Shown here piece by piece: positions 22,706 through 34,418 of a DNA stretch of 53,283 nucleotides. The position numbers and the translations under genes are program-made. Below the pieces are notes generated by a model. That model had not been told where the DNA came from. It ran no database searches and saw nothing but the letters and a program-made list of their open reading frames with translations. Within the stretch, counting starts at the first letter, position 1. Each line of letters opens with the position of its first letter. Origin of the DNA: Betaproteobacteria bacterium (GTDB taxonomy: Bacteria > Pseudomonadota > Gammaproteobacteria > Burkholderiales > SG8-39); NCBI GenBank assembly GCA_029883975.1, contig JAOUIL010000015.1, positions 1-53,283 of the forward strand. Direction: 5' to 3'.

Positions 22706-23440
22706 TCAGACGTGCACCAGCGTGCCCTCGTCCTCGCCGGCCACGACGCGGGTCAGCGCGTTCCTCTTGAAGATGCTGAACACGTTGACCGGCAGCTTCT
22801 GGTCCCGGCACAACGTGAGCGCGGTGGCGTCCATCACCCTCAGGTTGCGCTGGATCGCCTCGTCGAAGCTCAGCCGGTCGTAGCGCCGGGCGGTGCGGTC
22901 CAACTTGGGATCGGCCGTATAGACGCCGTCCACCTTGGTGCCCTTGAGCACGATCTCGGCGCCCACCTCGCTCGCGCGCAGCGCGGCCGCGGTGTCGGTG
23001 GTGAAGAACGGATTGCCGGTGCCTGCGGCGAACACCACGATGCGCCCCTCCTCGAGGTAGCGGATCGCCTTGCCGCGGATATAGGGCTCGACGACCTGCT
23101 CGATGTTCAGCGCCGATTGCACCCGGCAGTCCAGGCCCGCCCGGCGCATGGCGTCCTGCAGGGCGAGCGCGTTCATCACCGTGGCAAGCATGCCCATGTA
23201 GTCGGCGGTGGCGCGGTCCATGCCCGCCGCGCCGGGCGCCACGCCGCGGAAGATGTTGCCGCCGCCGATCACCACGCCGATCTCGACCCCCATGCGGGCG
23301 ACCGCGGCGATCTCCTGCACGATCGCCTCGATCGTCTGCCGATTGATGCCGTAGGCGTCCTCGCCCATCAGCGCCTCGCCCGAAAGCTTGAGCAGGATGC
23401 GCTTGTACTTGGCGCCGACCGAGGCTTCGCGCGGTTTCAT
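22706..23440 (-). CDS. pyrH: UMP kinase
   Basis: Phosphorylates UMP to UDP and belongs to the hexameric, GTP-activated amino-acid-kinase fold family of bacteria. The 244-residue protein has the N-terminal [13 protein letters not shown] and the glycine-rich [33 protein letters not shown] follows, then [17 protein letters not shown] and [17 protein letters not shown]. It has a clean ATG start 10 bases after tsf in the rpsB-tsf-pyrH-frr order. Confidence 0.98.
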   Translation of the reverse strand: MKPREASVGAKYKRILLKLSGEALMGEDAYGINRQTIEAIVQEIAAVARMGVEIGVVIGGGNIFRGVAPGAAGMDRATADYMGMLATVMNALALQDAMRRAGLDCRVQSALNIEQVVEPYIRGKAIRYLEEGRIVVFAAGTGNPFFTTDTAAALRASEVGAEIVLKGTKVDGVYTADPKLDRTARRYDRLSFDEAIQRNLRVMDATALTLCRDQKLPVNVFSIFKRNALTRVVAGEDEGTLVHV

Positions 23441-23450
23441 GGCTCGCGTG

Positions 23451-24308
23451 CTAGCGTCCGGCCCCCGCGGTGGCCATCACCTCGGCGGCGAAGTCACTGC
23501 CTTTTTTTTCGATCCCCTCGCCGACGACGAGCAGCCGATAGCCGTGGAGTTTCGCCTTCTTCGCGGCAAGCACCTTCTCCACCGACTGCTTGTCGTCCTT
23601 GACGAACGGCTGGCCGAGCAGCGTCATCTCGTTGACGATCTTGTTGACCGCGCCTTCGATCATCTTCGCCACGATCTCGGGGGGTTTGCCTGATTCCTTG
23701 GCCCGCGCCGAGGCGATATCGCGTTCACGGGCGATCTCGTCGGTCGGCACATCGGCCTTCGACGGATACTTCGGCTTGAAGGCGGCGATGTGCATGGCGA
23801 GGTCCTTGCCGAGATCCTCAGGCCCATCCACGTCCACCAGCACGCCGATCCTCGCGCCGTGCACGTAGAGGGCCAGCCCGCCCTTGGCCGCCAGCCTGGC
23901 GAAACGCCGGATCGTGATGTTCTCGCCGATCTTCTGCACCAGCGCCTGCCGGCGCGCCTCGAACGAGGCGAGCCCCTGCGCGTCGGCCGGATTCGACTTG
24001 GCGACCGCCTCGGCCACATCGCGCGCAAAGGCGAGGAAGTCCTCGTTCTTCGCCACGAAGTCCGTTTCGCAGTTCACTTCCGCCAGGGCGCCGAGCTTCG
24101 CGTCCGGCGACAGCCATGCGCCGATGACGCCCTCGGCGGCCACGCGCGCGGCGGCCTTGCTCGCCTTGGCGCCGCTCTTGATGCGCAGCAGCTCCTCGGC
24201 CTTGCGCAGGTCGCCGCCCGCCTCGGTGAGCGCCTTCTTGCACTCCATCATTCCGAGCCCGGTCAGCTCGCGCAGTTCCTTCACCAGGCTTGCACTGATT
24301 TCCGCCAT
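23451..24308 (-). CDS. tsf: Elongation factor Ts
   Basis: Exchanges GDP for GTP on EF-Tu. The 285-residue protein has the usual length. The UBA-like N-terminal domain carries the signature [19 protein letters not shown]. The core has [19 protein letters not shown], followed by the dimerisation repeat and the C-terminal helix module. It is separated from rpsB by 72 bases that contain a terminator-like hairpin, so tsf probably receives only part of the rpsB transcription, plus perhaps its own. Confidence 0.98.
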   Translation of the reverse strand: MAEISASLVKELRELTGLGMMECKKALTEAGGDLRKAEELLRIKSGAKASKAAARVAAEGVIGAWLSPDAKLGALAEVNCETDFVAKNEDFLAFARDVAEAVAKSNPADAQGLASFEARRQALVQKIGENITIRRFARLAAKGGLALYVHGARIGVLVDVDGPEDLGKDLAMHIAAFKPKYPSKADVPTDEIARERDIASARAKESGKPPEIVAKMIEGAVNKIVNEMTLLGQPFVKDDKQSVEKVLAAKKAKLHGYRLLVVGEGIEKKGSDFAAEVMATAGAGR

Positions 24309-24333
24309 TGCCTCGACCTCACGCTTCGCAAGT

Positions 24334-24358
24334 CAAAAAAAGGGGCCCTAGGCCCCCG
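24334..24358 (-). terminator. Intrinsic terminator or attenuator between rpsB and tsf
   Basis: Read on the minus strand, a G/C hairpin (GGGGCC and GGCCCC arms, 3-nt loop, 24342-24357) is followed at once by seven T residues (24341-24335). This is a textbook Rho-independent terminator placed inside the rpsB-tsf operon. Partial read-through here would set the S2 to EF-Ts ratio. Confidence 0.8.
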
Positions 24359-24380
24359 GTCGGCTCCTGTCGCCCGCGAC

Positions 24381-25127
24381 TCAGTCGCCCCCCGCCTCGT
24401 CGACCTCGACGAACTCGTCGCGTGCCGCGGCCGCCACTTCCTCGACCGCCTGCGAGCGCCCTTCGATCACGGCATCCGCGATGCCGCGCGCATAGAGCCG
24501 GATCGCCCGGCTCGAGTCGTCGTTGCCCGGGATCACGTAGCTGATGCCTTCCGGCGAATGATTGGTGTCGACCACGCCGACCACCGGGATGCCGAGCTTG
24601 ACCGCTTCGGCGATCGCGCCCTTCTGGTACCCCACGTCGATGACGAACAGCGCGTCGGGCAGGCCGCTGAGGTCCTTGAAGCCGCCCAGCGAGCGCTGCA
24701 GTTTCGCCAGTTCGCGCTGCAGGCCGAGCGCCTCCTTCTTCGCCATGTTGTCGAACGTGCCGTCCGCGGCCATCTGCTCCATCTCCTTCAGGCGCTTGAT
24801 GGACTGCTTGACGGTCTTGAAGTTCGTCAGCATCCCGCCGAGCCAGCGGTGATCGACGAACGGCATCGTGCAGCGCAGCGCTTCCTCGCGCACGATTTCG
24901 CGCGCCGAGCGCTTGGTGCCGACGAACAGGATCGAGCCGCGGTTGGCGGCCAGCTGGCGCACGTACTTGAGCGCCTCCTGGTACATGACCAGGGTCTTCT
25001 CGAGGTTGATGATATGGATCTTGTTGCGGTGGCCGAAGATGTACGGCGCCATCTTCGGGTTCCAGTACCGGGTCTGATGTCCGAAATGGACGCCGGCCTC
25101 CAGCATTTGACGCATCGTTGCAGACAC
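24381..25127 (-). CDS. rpsB: 30S ribosomal protein S2
   Basis: A structural protein of the small subunit that helps recruit S1. The 248-residue protein begins [25 protein letters not shown], the S2 signature, and contains [21 protein letters not shown] and [19 protein letters not shown]. The C-terminus is acidic. The start is a GTG at 25125-25127, preceded by AAAAGGAG at good spacing. It heads the long minus-strand cluster and is divergent from map, with 148 bases between. Confidence 0.98.
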   Translation of the reverse strand: MSATMRQMLEAGVHFGHQTRYWNPKMAPYIFGHRNKIHIINLEKTLVMYQEALKYVRQLAANRGSILFVGTKRSAREIVREEALRCTMPFVDHRWLGGMLTNFKTVKQSIKRLKEMEQMAADGTFDNMAKKEALGLQRELAKLQRSLGGFKDLSGLPDALFVIDVGYQKGAIAEAVKLGIPVVGVVDTNHSPEGISYVIPGNDDSSRAIRLYARGIADAVIEGRSQAVEEVAAAARDEFVEVDEAGGD

Positions 25128-25275
25128 TGCACGCTCCTTTTAGGGTTTTCGTCTGCCGCTCCAGCCAACCGATCAACCCTTGCGGGCACCCTAACCGGCC
25201 GGAGCGGGAAATTTGGCGCGCGGCAAACCGCGTGCCAACCTGAAATTCTAGCATAATCAGCCTTTTTCCCAGCCC
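25128..25275. promoter_or_regulatory. Divergent rpsB/map control region
   Basis: This is 148 bases between the rpsB and map start codons. On the plus strand CATAAT (25252-25257) could be a -10 box for map. On the minus strand TAGAAT (25250-25245) could serve rpsB, leaving a leader of about 110 bases, long enough for S2 autoregulation as known in other bacteria. Neither box has a convincing -35 partner. Confidence 0.3.
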
Positions 25276-26079
25276 ATGGCGGTCGTCCTGAAGACTCCCG
25301 ACGAGGCGGCGAAGATGCGCGTGGCCGGGCGTCTCGCCGCGGAGGTGCTCGACTACATCGCACCCCACGTGCGCGCGGGCGTCACCACCGGCAGGCTGAA
25401 CGACCTGAGCCACGCGTACATCGTGCAGGTGCAGGGCGCCACGCCCGCGCCGCTCAACTACGCGCCCCCGGGCTACAAGCCGTTTCCGAAGTCCATCTGC
25501 ACCTCGGTCAACCACCAGGTGTGCCACGGCATTCCCGGAGATCGGGTGCTGAAGCCCGGCGACATCGTCAACATCGACGTCACCGTGATCAAGGACGGCT
25601 TCCACGGCGACAGCAGCCGGATGTTCTTCGTCGGTGAGCCGAGCATCCAGGCGCGCAGGCTGGTCGAGGTGACCTACGAGTGCATGTGGGCGGGCATCCG
25701 CCAGGTGCGCGCAGGGGCGCAGCTCGGCGACCTGGGCTCGGCCATCCAGGCACACGCCGAGCAGCACGGCTACTCGGTGGTACGGGAGTTCTGCGGGCAC
25801 GGCATCGGCCGGCGCTTTCATGAGGACCCGCAAGTCCTGCACTACGGCAAGCCTGGAACGGGCCTGCGCCTCGAGGCCGGGATGACCTTCACGGTCGAGC
25901 CGATGATCAATGCCGGCAAGGCGGCGATCCGCGAGCTGGCCGACGGCTGGACCATCGTCACCAAGGACCACAGCCTGTCCGCCCAATGGGAGCACACGGT
26001 GCTCGTCACGGAGAGCGGCTTCGAGGTGCTCACCACCTCCGCCGGTGCTCCGCCCCCGCCGGCGGCCGCCGCCGCCTGA
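25276..26079 (+). CDS. map: Methionine aminopeptidase type I
   Basis: Removes the initiator methionine from new proteins. The 267-residue pita-bread-fold enzyme shows the substrate segment SICTSVNHQVCHGIPGDRV with the conserved His. Metal ligands are Asp in VNIDVTVIKDGFHGDSSRMF, His in GHGIGRRFHEDP, Glu in FTVEPMINAG and Glu in WEHTVLVTE. The C-terminus carries an extra Pro/Ala tail (PPPPAAAAA) beyond the catalytic fold. It is followed after one base by glnD, indicating an operon, and is divergent from rpsB. Confidence 0.98.
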   Translation: MAVVLKTPDEAAKMRVAGRLAAEVLDYIAPHVRAGVTTGRLNDLSHAYIVQVQGATPAPLNYAPPGYKPFPKSICTSVNHQVCHGIPGDRVLKPGDIVNIDVTVIKDGFHGDSSRMFFVGEPSIQARRLVEVTYECMWAGIRQVRAGAQLGDLGSAIQAHAEQHGYSVVREFCGHGIGRRFHEDPQVLHYGKPGTGLRLEAGMTFTVEPMINAGKAAIRELADGWTIVTKDHSLSAQWEHTVLVTESGFEVLTTSAGAPPPPAAAAA

Positions 26080-26080
26080 G

Positions 26081-28645
26081 ATGAGCGCGGTGCCCGTCCC
26101 CGCCGAGGAGCGGCGCGCCGCCCTGCTGGCAGGACGCACTGCGCTGCGGCGGGACTTCGAGCGCGACGCGTCACCGCACCGCCTGTTGCACGCCCACAGC
26201 CGCCTGATCGACCGGATCCTGCGTGAGCTCTGGCGCGACCTGCAACCGGTGGCCTCCGCGACGCTGGTCGCCACCGGTGGCTACGGGCGCGGCGAGCTCT
26301 ACCCGCATTCCGACATCGACGTGCTCGTACTGCTCGCCAAGGCGCCGGGCGAGGAGGAGCGCGGCCGCCTGGAGCGGCTGGTCGGCATGTTCTGGGACAT
26401 CGGGCTGGAAGTCGGGCACAGCGTGCGCACCGTGCACGAGTGCGCCCAGGCGGCCGCCCAGGACATCACGGTGCAGACCGCGCTGCTCGAAGCCCGCTTC
26501 CTGGCGGGCAACCGCACGCTGTTCCGGCAGCTGACCGAGGCGGTGGCGCTGCACCTCGACGCGCGCGCGTTCCTCAAGGACAAGCGCCTGGAACAGGAGC
26601 AGCGCCACGCCAAGCACCAGGACACGGCCTACGCGCTCGAGCCCAATCTGAAGGAGGCGCCGGGCGGCCTGCGCGACCTGCAGACCATCCAGTGGATCGC
26701 GCGCGCCAGCGGGCTGGGCGAGGGCTGGCGCGACCTCGAGCGCCATGGCCTGCTGCTGCATGCCGAAGCCCTGCAGCTCGCGAGGCGCGAGCGCCTGCTG
26801 CAGGACCTGCGCATCCGGCTGCACTACCTCGCCGGACGCCGGGAAGACCGCATCGTCTTCGATTACCAGACGGCGCTCGCGGCGCAATGCGGGTTCTCCG
26901 GCACGCCCACGCGCCTGCCGAGCGAACGGCTCATGCAGCGCTACTACACCAACGCCAAGGCGGTCACGCAACTCAACACCATACTGCTGCAGAACCTGGA
27001 GGCGCGGCTCGCCGACGAGCCGGAAGCGACGCCGGTCGCGCTCAACGAGCGCTTCCGCGTGCGCGGCGAGCGGCTGGAGGCCTGCGACGAGGCGCTGTTC
27101 GAGCGCGAGCCGCGTGCCATCCTGGAGAGCTTCGTGCTGCTGCAGCAGCACCAGGAGCTGCGCGGCATGACCGCCGGTACGCTGCGCGCGCTGTGGCGCG
27201 CGCGCACGCGTGTCGACGGCCGGCTGCGCCGCGACCCGGTGGCGCAGATGCTCTTCCTGCACTTCCTGCAGCAGCCGCGCGGCATCGTGCACGAGTTCCG
27301 GCGCATGAACCAGTACGGCATCCTCGGCCGCTACCTGCCCGAGTTCGGCCGCATCGTCGGCCAGATGCAGCACGACCTGTTCCACGTCTACACCGTCGAC
27401 CAGCACATCCTGATGGTGGTGCGCAATCTGCGCCGCTTCACCATGCCCGAGTTCGCGCACGAGTTCCCCCTGTGCAGCCAGCTGATCAGCGCCTTCGAGC
27501 ACCGCTGGCTGCTGTACGTGGCGGCGCTGTATCACGACATCGCCAAGGGCCGCGGCGGCGACCACTCGCTGCTCGGCATGCGGGACGTGCGCGCGTTCTG
27601 CCGCCGCCATCGCCTGGCGCGCGAGGACGCCGACCTGGTCGCCTTCCTCGTCGAGTACCACCTGCGCATGTCCGGCACCGCGCAGAAGGACGACGTGCAC
27701 GACCCGCAGGTGGTGCGTGCCTTCGCCGAGCAGGTCGGCAGCGAGCGGCGGCTGGTGGCGCTCTACCTGCTCACGGTGGCCGACATCCGCGGCACCAGCC
27801 CCAGGGTGTGGAACGCCTGGAAGGCGAAGCTGCTCGAGGACCTGTTCCGCGCCGCGCGCCGCGTGCTCGCCGGCGACGCGCCGGCGCTGGACGCCGCGCT
27901 GGCGGAGAAGCAGGCCGAGGCGTCGCGGCTGCTGCGTCTGTACGCGCTCTCCGAGGGTGTCGAGACTCCCTTCTGGACGCAGCTCGACACGCCCTACTTC
28001 CTGCGCCACGAGGCGCAGGAGATCGCCTGGCAGACCCGCAACCTGCACTACCGGGTGGACGCCCGCGAGCCGGTCGTCAAGGCGCGGCTCGCCCCCATCG
28101 GCGAAGGGCTGCAGGTGATGATCTACGTGGCCGACCGCGCGGGCCTGTTTGCGCGCATCTGCGGCTATTTCGAGCGGGCCGGTTTCAATATCGCCGAAGC
28201 CAAGGTCCATACCACGCGCCACGGCTACGCGCTCGACACCTTCCTCATCATGGGACAGGGACCCGGCGCGCACTATCGCGACATGCTGCTGCAGATCGAA
28301 AAGGAGCTCGCCGACGAGCTGCGCTCCGATGCGCCGCTGCCCGCGCCGCGCGCCGGCCGGCTGTCACGGCGCGCGCGGCATTTCCCGGTGTCGCCGGTAG
28401 TCGACCTGCGTCCCGACGAGCGCGGCGCCTACCACGTGCTGTCCATCGTCGCCAACGACCGGCCCGGCCTGCTGTATGCGGTGGCGCGCGTCCTCGCGCA
28501 ACACGGCGTCAGCGTGCACACCGCGAAGGTCAATACGCTGGGCGACCGGGCCGAGGACGTGTTCCTGGTCTCGGGCGAGGCCATCGCCCACTCGCGCCAG
28601 GCGCTGCAGATCGAGCAGCTGCTGCTGCGCGAACTGCAGGCCTAG
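26081..28645 (+). CDS. glnD: PII uridylyltransferase/uridylyl-removing enzyme
   Basis: The sensor of glutamine that adds UMP to PII proteins when nitrogen is short and removes it when glutamine is plentiful. The 854-residue protein has all four parts. The nucleotidyltransferase domain has GGYGRGELYPHSDID (66-80, Asp78 and Asp80). A helical linker and then the HD hydrolase domain with His485-Asp486 in YHDIAKGRGGDHS follow. Two C-terminal ACT domains that bind glutamine begin near 677 and 784. It starts at an ATG one base after map. No PII gene is in the window. Confidence 0.98.
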   Translation: MSAVPVPAEERRAALLAGRTALRRDFERDASPHRLLHAHSRLIDRILRELWRDLQPVASATLVATGGYGRGELYPHSDIDVLVLLAKAPGEEERGRLERLVGMFWDIGLEVGHSVRTVHECAQAAAQDITVQTALLEARFLAGNRTLFRQLTEAVALHLDARAFLKDKRLEQEQRHAKHQDTAYALEPNLKEAPGGLRDLQTIQWIARASGLGEGWRDLERHGLLLHAEALQLARRERLLQDLRIRLHYLAGRREDRIVFDYQTALAAQCGFSGTPTRLPSERLMQRYYTNAKAVTQLNTILLQNLEARLADEPEATPVALNERFRVRGERLEACDEALFEREPRAILESFVLLQQHQELRGMTAGTLRALWRARTRVDGRLRRDPVAQMLFLHFLQQPRGIVHEFRRMNQYGILGRYLPEFGRIVGQMQHDLFHVYTVDQHILMVVRNLRRFTMPEFAHEFPLCSQLISAFEHRWLLYVAALYHDIAKGRGGDHSLLGMRDVRAFCRRHRLAREDADLVAFLVEYHLRMSGTAQKDDVHDPQVVRAFAEQVGSERRLVALYLLTVADIRGTSPRVWNAWKAKLLEDLFRAARRVLAGDAPALDAALAEKQAEASRLLRLYALSEGVETPFWTQLDTPYFLRHEAQEIAWQTRNLHYRVDAREPVVKARLAPIGEGLQVMIYVADRAGLFARICGYFERAGFNIAEAKVHTTRHGYALDTFLIMGQGPGAHYRDMLLQIEKELADELRSDAPLPAPRAGRLSRRARHFPVSPVVDLRPDERGAYHVLSIVANDRPGLLYAVARVLAQHGVSVHTAKVNTLGDRAEDVFLVSGEAIAHSRQALQIEQLLLRELQA

Positions 28646-28698
28646 GGGACAGACCTTAAGGTCTGTCCCCTGCGCCAGACCTTGAGGTCTGTCCCCTA
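28644..28698. repeat. Palindromic repeat pair between glnD and def
   Basis: 28644-28671 is a perfect 28-base palindrome whose arms read AGGGGACAGACCTT. Directly after it, 28676-28691 is a second, smaller palindrome with arms CAGACCT/AGGTCTG, followed by TCCCCTA as in the first unit. The block starts inside the glnD stop codon and ends inside the def stop codon. As RNA it would fold into strong hairpins from either strand and could end both converging transcripts, although U tracts are lacking. It resembles dispersed REP-like units with GGGGACAGACC cores. Confidence 0.75.
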
Positions 28699-29229
28699 CT
28701 CCTCCGGCGGCAGCGCCTCCCCGGGGAACAGCGCCTCGTTGAAGCCGAACTGGCGGAAGTCGCGCACGCGCATCGGGTAGAGGATGCCGTCGAGGTGGTC
28801 GCACTCGTGCTGCACCACGCGCGCGTGGAAACCCTCGACCGTGCGCTCGAAGCGCTCGCCGCGCTCGTCGCGCCCCGAATAGCGCAGGGTGCGGAAGCGC
28901 GGCACCATGCCGCGCATGCCCGGCACCGAGAGGCATCCCTCCCAGTCCTCCTCCTTGTCCGCGGCCAGGGGCTCGAGCTCGGGATTGATCAGCACCGTGT
29001 CGGGCACCGCCTCGGCCCGCGGGTAGCGCGGATTGGCCTTCACGCCGAAGATCACCACGCGCAGGCTCACGCCGATCTGGGGCGCGGCGAGGCCCGCGCC
29101 GTTCAGGTGCGCCATCGTGTCGCGCAGGTCCGCGAGCAGCCCGGCGAGCTCTGGGGTGCCGAAGCGCTCCACCGGTCTTGCCACCTGCAGCAGGCGCGGA
29201 TCGCCCATGCGCAGGACCTCGCGGATCAT
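28696..29229 (-). CDS. def: Peptide deformylase
   Basis: Removes the formyl group from the initiator methionine, the step before Map. The 177-residue metalloenzyme has all three family motifs: [10 protein letters not shown] (44-53), EGCLSVPG with metal ligand Cys99, and QHECDHLDG with His141, catalytic Glu142 and His145. The segment between motifs 2 and 3 and the C-terminal tail [15 protein letters not shown] are those of the proteobacterial type. The ATG overlaps the stop of the upstream phosphorylase gene as ATGA. It is not beside fmt, as it is in many genomes. Confidence 0.97.
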   Translation of the reverse strand: MIREVLRMGDPRLLQVARPVERFGTPELAGLLADLRDTMAHLNGAGLAAPQIGVSLRVVIFGVKANPRYPRAEAVPDTVLINPELEPLAADKEEDWEGCLSVPGMRGMVPRFRTLRYSGRDERGERFERTVEGFHARVVQHECDHLDGILYPMRVRDFRQFGFNEALFPGEALPPEE

Positions 29230-29963
29230 CCGGCCACCAGCTGCTCGATGACGCGCCGCACGCGCCCCATGGCCTCGGCGAGCACGGCCTCGATGCGTTC
29301 CATGGGCACGGCATGCGCGCTCTCGCCCCGGCCAGCGGCATAGTTGGCGCTGACGGCGATCGCCGCGTAGGGCAGCTCCAGCTCGCGCGCCAGCACCGCC
29401 TCGGGCATGCCGGTCATGCCCACCATGTGGGCGCCGTCGCGTTCGAGGCGGTTGATCTCCGCGGCGCTCTCCAGCCGCGGGCCCTGCGTGGCGGCGTAGA
29501 TGCCGCCGTCAATGATCTGCTCGCCGCAAGCATGTGCCGCGCCCAGGATGCGCGCGCGCAGCGGCGCGGAGTACGGCTCGGTAAAGTCCACGTGCGTGAC
29601 CTGCGCCCCCGCGCCCTCGAAGTACGTGGAGCGCCGGCCCCAGGTGTAGTCGATGATCTGGTCGGGCACGGCGAGCGCCCCGGGCACGATGTCGCGCCGG
29701 ATGCCCCCGACCGAGGCCACGGACACCACCCCCTCCACGCCCGCGTCCTTGAGCGCCCAGAGATTCGCCCGGTAATTGACCTCGTGCGGCGCGACCGTGT
29801 GGCCGTAGCCGTGGCGCGCGAGAAACACCAGTTCGCGGCCGCGGATGCGACCCAACGTGAGCGCGCCCGAGGGCTCGCCGTAAGGCGTGCGCACCATCTT
29901 GCGCTGCGTGACTTCCAGGCTGGCGAGCTGCGACAGCCCGCTGCCGCCGATGACCGCGAGCAT
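29226..29963 (-). CDS. Purine nucleoside phosphorylase family, probable S-methyl-5'-thioinosine phosphorylase
   Basis: Member of the trimeric PNP/MTAP family, 245 residues. The N-terminus [12 protein letters not shown], the phosphate-binding [20 protein letters not shown] and [12 protein letters not shown] match MTA phosphorylase. The two base-contacting Asp residues of MTAP (human Asp220 and Asp222) are replaced by Asn207 and Ala209 in [10 protein letters not shown]. That favours a 6-oxopurine, so methylthioinosine, giving hypoxanthine. The next gene upstream, hpt, encodes the enzyme that salvages hypoxanthine, which supports the reading. Its ATG overlaps the hpt stop (TGATG), and its end overlaps def. 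Substrate choice is inferred, not shown. Confidence 0.85.
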   Translation of the reverse strand: MLAVIGGSGLSQLASLEVTQRKMVRTPYGEPSGALTLGRIRGRELVFLARHGYGHTVAPHEVNYRANLWALKDAGVEGVVSVASVGGIRRDIVPGALAVPDQIIDYTWGRRSTYFEGAGAQVTHVDFTEPYSAPLRARILGAAHACGEQIIDGGIYAATQGPRLESAAEINRLERDGAHMVGMTGMPEAVLARELELPYAAIAVSANYAAGRGESAHAVPMERIEAVLAEAMGRVRRVIEQLVAG

Positions 29964-30508
29964 CAGGCCTCCCGCATGGCGCGGATCTCTGGCAGGTTGC
30001 GCCAGAACCCCTTGGCGTCCATGCCGCAGCCGAACACGAAGCGGTCCGGGATACGCAGCCCCACGAAGTCCGCGGCGATCGGCTTGGGCGCGGCGAGGAT
30101 CTTCTCCACCAGGACGGCGCTCAGCACCTTTGTAGCCCCGCGCGCGAGCAGCTCGTCGCGGATGGCGCGCAGCGTCTGCCCGTGATCGAGGATGTCGTCG
30201 AGCAGCAGCACGGTGCGCCCATGCGCTTCCGGCGGGCTGACCCGCCAGGTGAGCCCGCCGCCCTGCGTCGCGGCACCGTAGCGCGTGGCGTGCACGTAAT
30301 CGAGATCCAGCGGGAATCGCAGGCGCGGCAGCAGCTGGCCGGCGAAAACCACCGCGCCGCCCATGACCACCAGCACGAGCGGATAGGTATCGTGCAGCCG
30401 CGCGCCAATCTGCTCCGCGAGCCGGGCGACCGCCCCCTGGACCTCGCGCTCGCCGCAGACCAGGTCCGACGCCTCGAGAAAATCCCAGGCGCGCGCCAGG
30501 TCAGGCAC
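29963..30508 (-). CDS. hpt: Hypoxanthine(-guanine) phosphoribosyltransferase
   Basis: Joins hypoxanthine or guanine to PRPP, yielding IMP or GMP. The 181-residue type I phosphoribosyltransferase has the flexible-loop region [20 protein letters not shown] and the PRPP motif [14 protein letters not shown]. The base-binding part [17 protein letters not shown] lies near the C-terminus. The start is a GTG at 30506-30508 that overlaps the end of galU by 8 bases. Its stop shares bases with the start of the phosphorylase gene, suggesting that the two salvage steps are coupled in translation. Confidence 0.94.
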   Translation of the reverse strand: MPDLARAWDFLEASDLVCGEREVQGAVARLAEQIGARLHDTYPLVLVVMGGAVVFAGQLLPRLRFPLDLDYVHATRYGAATQGGGLTWRVSPPEAHGRTVLLLDDILDHGQTLRAIRDELLARGATKVLSAVLVEKILAAPKPIAADFVGLRIPDRFVFGCGMDAKGFWRNLPEIRAMREA

Positions 30509-31376
30509 GGCGGAGCTCCTCCAGGTAGCGCGCGAATGCGGGGCCGACCTCGGGGTGCTTGAGGCCGAGCTCCACCGTGGCCTCGAGATAGCCGAGCTTG
30601 GAGCCGCAGTCGAAGCGGCGGCCCGCGAAGCGGTAGGCCATCACCCGCTCGTCGGCGAGCAGCGCGGCGATGGCGTCGGTGAGCTGGATCTCGCCGCCGC
30701 TGCCCGGCTGCACCGCCGCAAGCCTGTCGAAGATGCGCGGCGTGAGCACGTAGCGGCCGACCACCGCGAGCGTGGACGGGGCCTTGTCCGGCGCGGGCTT
30801 CTCCACCAGCGCGCGGATTGCGCTCAATTCGGCCCCGGGTTTCTCCGGGCTGACGATGCCGTAGCTCGCAGTCTGCGCGCGCGGCACCTCCATGACGCCG
30901 AGGATCGAACAGCCTTCGGCGGCGAAGCGCGCGGCCATCTGCGCGGTGACCGGCGGCTGCGCATCGATCAGGTCGTCGGCGAGCAGCACGGCGAATGGCT
31001 CGTCGCCGACCACCGGCTGCGCGCACAGAACCGCGTGGCCGAGGCCAAGCGGCTCCGGCTGGCGCGTGAAGATGCAGCGGCAGCCCGCGGGCAACACCCC
31101 TTGCACGACATCGAGCAGGTCGCGCTTGCCCTTCGCCTCGAGCTCCGACTCGATCTCATAGGCCTTGTCGAAGTGATCCTCGATGGCGCGCTTGTGGCGA
31201 CCCGTGATGAAGATCATGTCCGTGATGCCCGCGGCGGCGGCCTCCTCCACCGCGTACTGGATGAGCGGCTTGTCGACCACCGGCAGCATTTCCTTGGGGC
31301 TCGCCTTGGTGGCGGGCAGGAAGCGGCTGCCGAAGCCGGCGACCGGGAAGACTGCCTTGCGTAGAGGTCTTGGCAT
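30501..31376 (-). CDS. galU: UTP-glucose-1-phosphate uridylyltransferase
   Basis: Makes UDP-glucose for glycans and envelope polymers. The 291-residue protein has the nucleotidyltransferase core [38 protein letters not shown] near the N-terminus. [18 protein letters not shown] and [11 protein letters not shown] follow, then [13 protein letters not shown] and [12 protein letters not shown], all typical of bacterial GalU. The frame is open far upstream through ligA and zipA. The ATG at 31374-31376, 5 bases after the ligA stop, gives the conserved N-terminus. The stop overlaps hpt. Confidence 0.97.
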   Translation of the reverse strand: MPRPLRKAVFPVAGFGSRFLPATKASPKEMLPVVDKPLIQYAVEEAAAAGITDMIFITGRHKRAIEDHFDKAYEIESELEAKGKRDLLDVVQGVLPAGCRCIFTRQPEPLGLGHAVLCAQPVVGDEPFAVLLADDLIDAQPPVTAQMAARFAAEGCSILGVMEVPRAQTASYGIVSPEKPGAELSAIRALVEKPAPDKAPSTLAVVGRYVLTPRIFDRLAAVQPGSGGEIQLTDAIAALLADERVMAYRFAGRRFDCGSKLGYLEATVELGLKHPEVGPAFARYLEELRRA

Positions 31377-31381
31377 GCGCT

Positions 31382-33466
<2,085 letters not shown>

Positions 33467-34390
33467 CTAGGAGAACAGCCGCAGCGCCGCCGGGCCGCCC
33501 GGCTCGATGCCGCGCGCCTCGAGCGTGCGGCAGATACCCTCGAGTTGCGCGCCGATCGCCGCCAGCGCGCGCTCGTCGAGCGCCTGCGCATTGTCGTCGA
33601 CGATCGTGCCGCCCAGCCGCGCCGCCAGGTCGCGCGCGTGCAGCACCATCGCCTCGTAGCCGTGGCGCACGGCGGCCACGCGCGGCACGTCGAGCGCCAG
33701 CACGTAGCTCCCGCCCTCGCCGCGCGTGCAAGCGAACGGCGCGCCCTCGGGCAACGGCGCATCGGCGGCAAACGACTCTCCCGCCGGCGGCACGACGTGC
33801 AGGACGATCTGGATGTCGGTCTCCGCGCACAGCGCGTCCAGCTCGCGCGCCGCGTCCACGGCCTGCTTGACTTCGGGGGCCGAGACGCTGGCGCGCAGCG
33901 GTGCCGCGAGCGAATCCACGGCGGCGCGGAACTCGATCAGCTGCGCCTCGCTCGCCGGCCCGCCGCGGCTGGCGAGCTGCAGCGCCGCCCGCACGAAGGC
34001 GCAGCCCGCGGCGCCGGCGAGCGGCCGCCACGCGGCGCCGTCCGTGCTCCCGGCCAGCAGCGCCCGCCCGGCGAAGCGGTGCTCGAACGGCGCCCAGTGC
34101 GCGGCAACCTCGGCCGCCTGGACCTGCTGCGGCAGCGAGAGCTCGATGACGTAGTCGAGCCGCTGGTCCGGCAGCTGCGGCGCGTCATGCGCGTGCACGC
34201 GCCTTGCGGAGGCGTCGAACCTCGGTTCCTGCCGGCTCGCGCCCTCTTCCATCAGGACGTCGGCGTGGCGCGAACCGAAGATCTGCTCGGCGTGGCGCCG
34301 CGCCTTGCGCTCCTGCAGCGCGTTGTAGCCGAGGATCAGTGCCACGACCAGGACACCGACCGCCAGCAGCCCGATTTGCAGGTCGCTCAT
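33467..34390 (-). CDS. zipA: Cell division protein ZipA
   Basis: An inner-membrane protein that ties FtsZ filaments to the membrane at midcell. The 307-residue protein has the ZipA plan. It has an N-terminal membrane helix (about 5-25, [20 protein letters not shown]) with the N-terminus outside. A short basic segment and a variable linker come next, then a C-terminal domain (about 170-300) with the ZipA pattern [20 protein letters not shown] and [23 protein letters not shown]. It lies 28 bases after smc. Sequence conservation in this family is low, so the call uses layout and neighbours as well as similarity. Confidence 0.88.
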   Translation of the reverse strand: MSDLQIGLLAVGVLVVALILGYNALQERKARRHAEQIFGSRHADVLMEEGASRQEPRFDASARRVHAHDAPQLPDQRLDYVIELSLPQQVQAAEVAAHWAPFEHRFAGRALLAGSTDGAAWRPLAGAAGCAFVRAALQLASRGGPASEAQLIEFRAAVDSLAAPLRASVSAPEVKQAVDAARELDALCAETDIQIVLHVVPPAGESFAADAPLPEGAPFACTRGEGGSYVLALDVPRVAAVRHGYEAMVLHARDLAARLGGTIVDDNAQALDERALAAIGAQLEGICRTLEARGIEPGGPAALRLFS

Positions 34391-34418
34391 GGCCGGGGCG
34401 GAGGCCTGCCCGCCGCGG

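Noticed and set aside
33901-34149. Short Arg/Pro/Ala frames opposite zipA that look like basic linkers
   Set aside because: These are typical artefacts of GC-rich DNA, with no start signals and no conservation clue.
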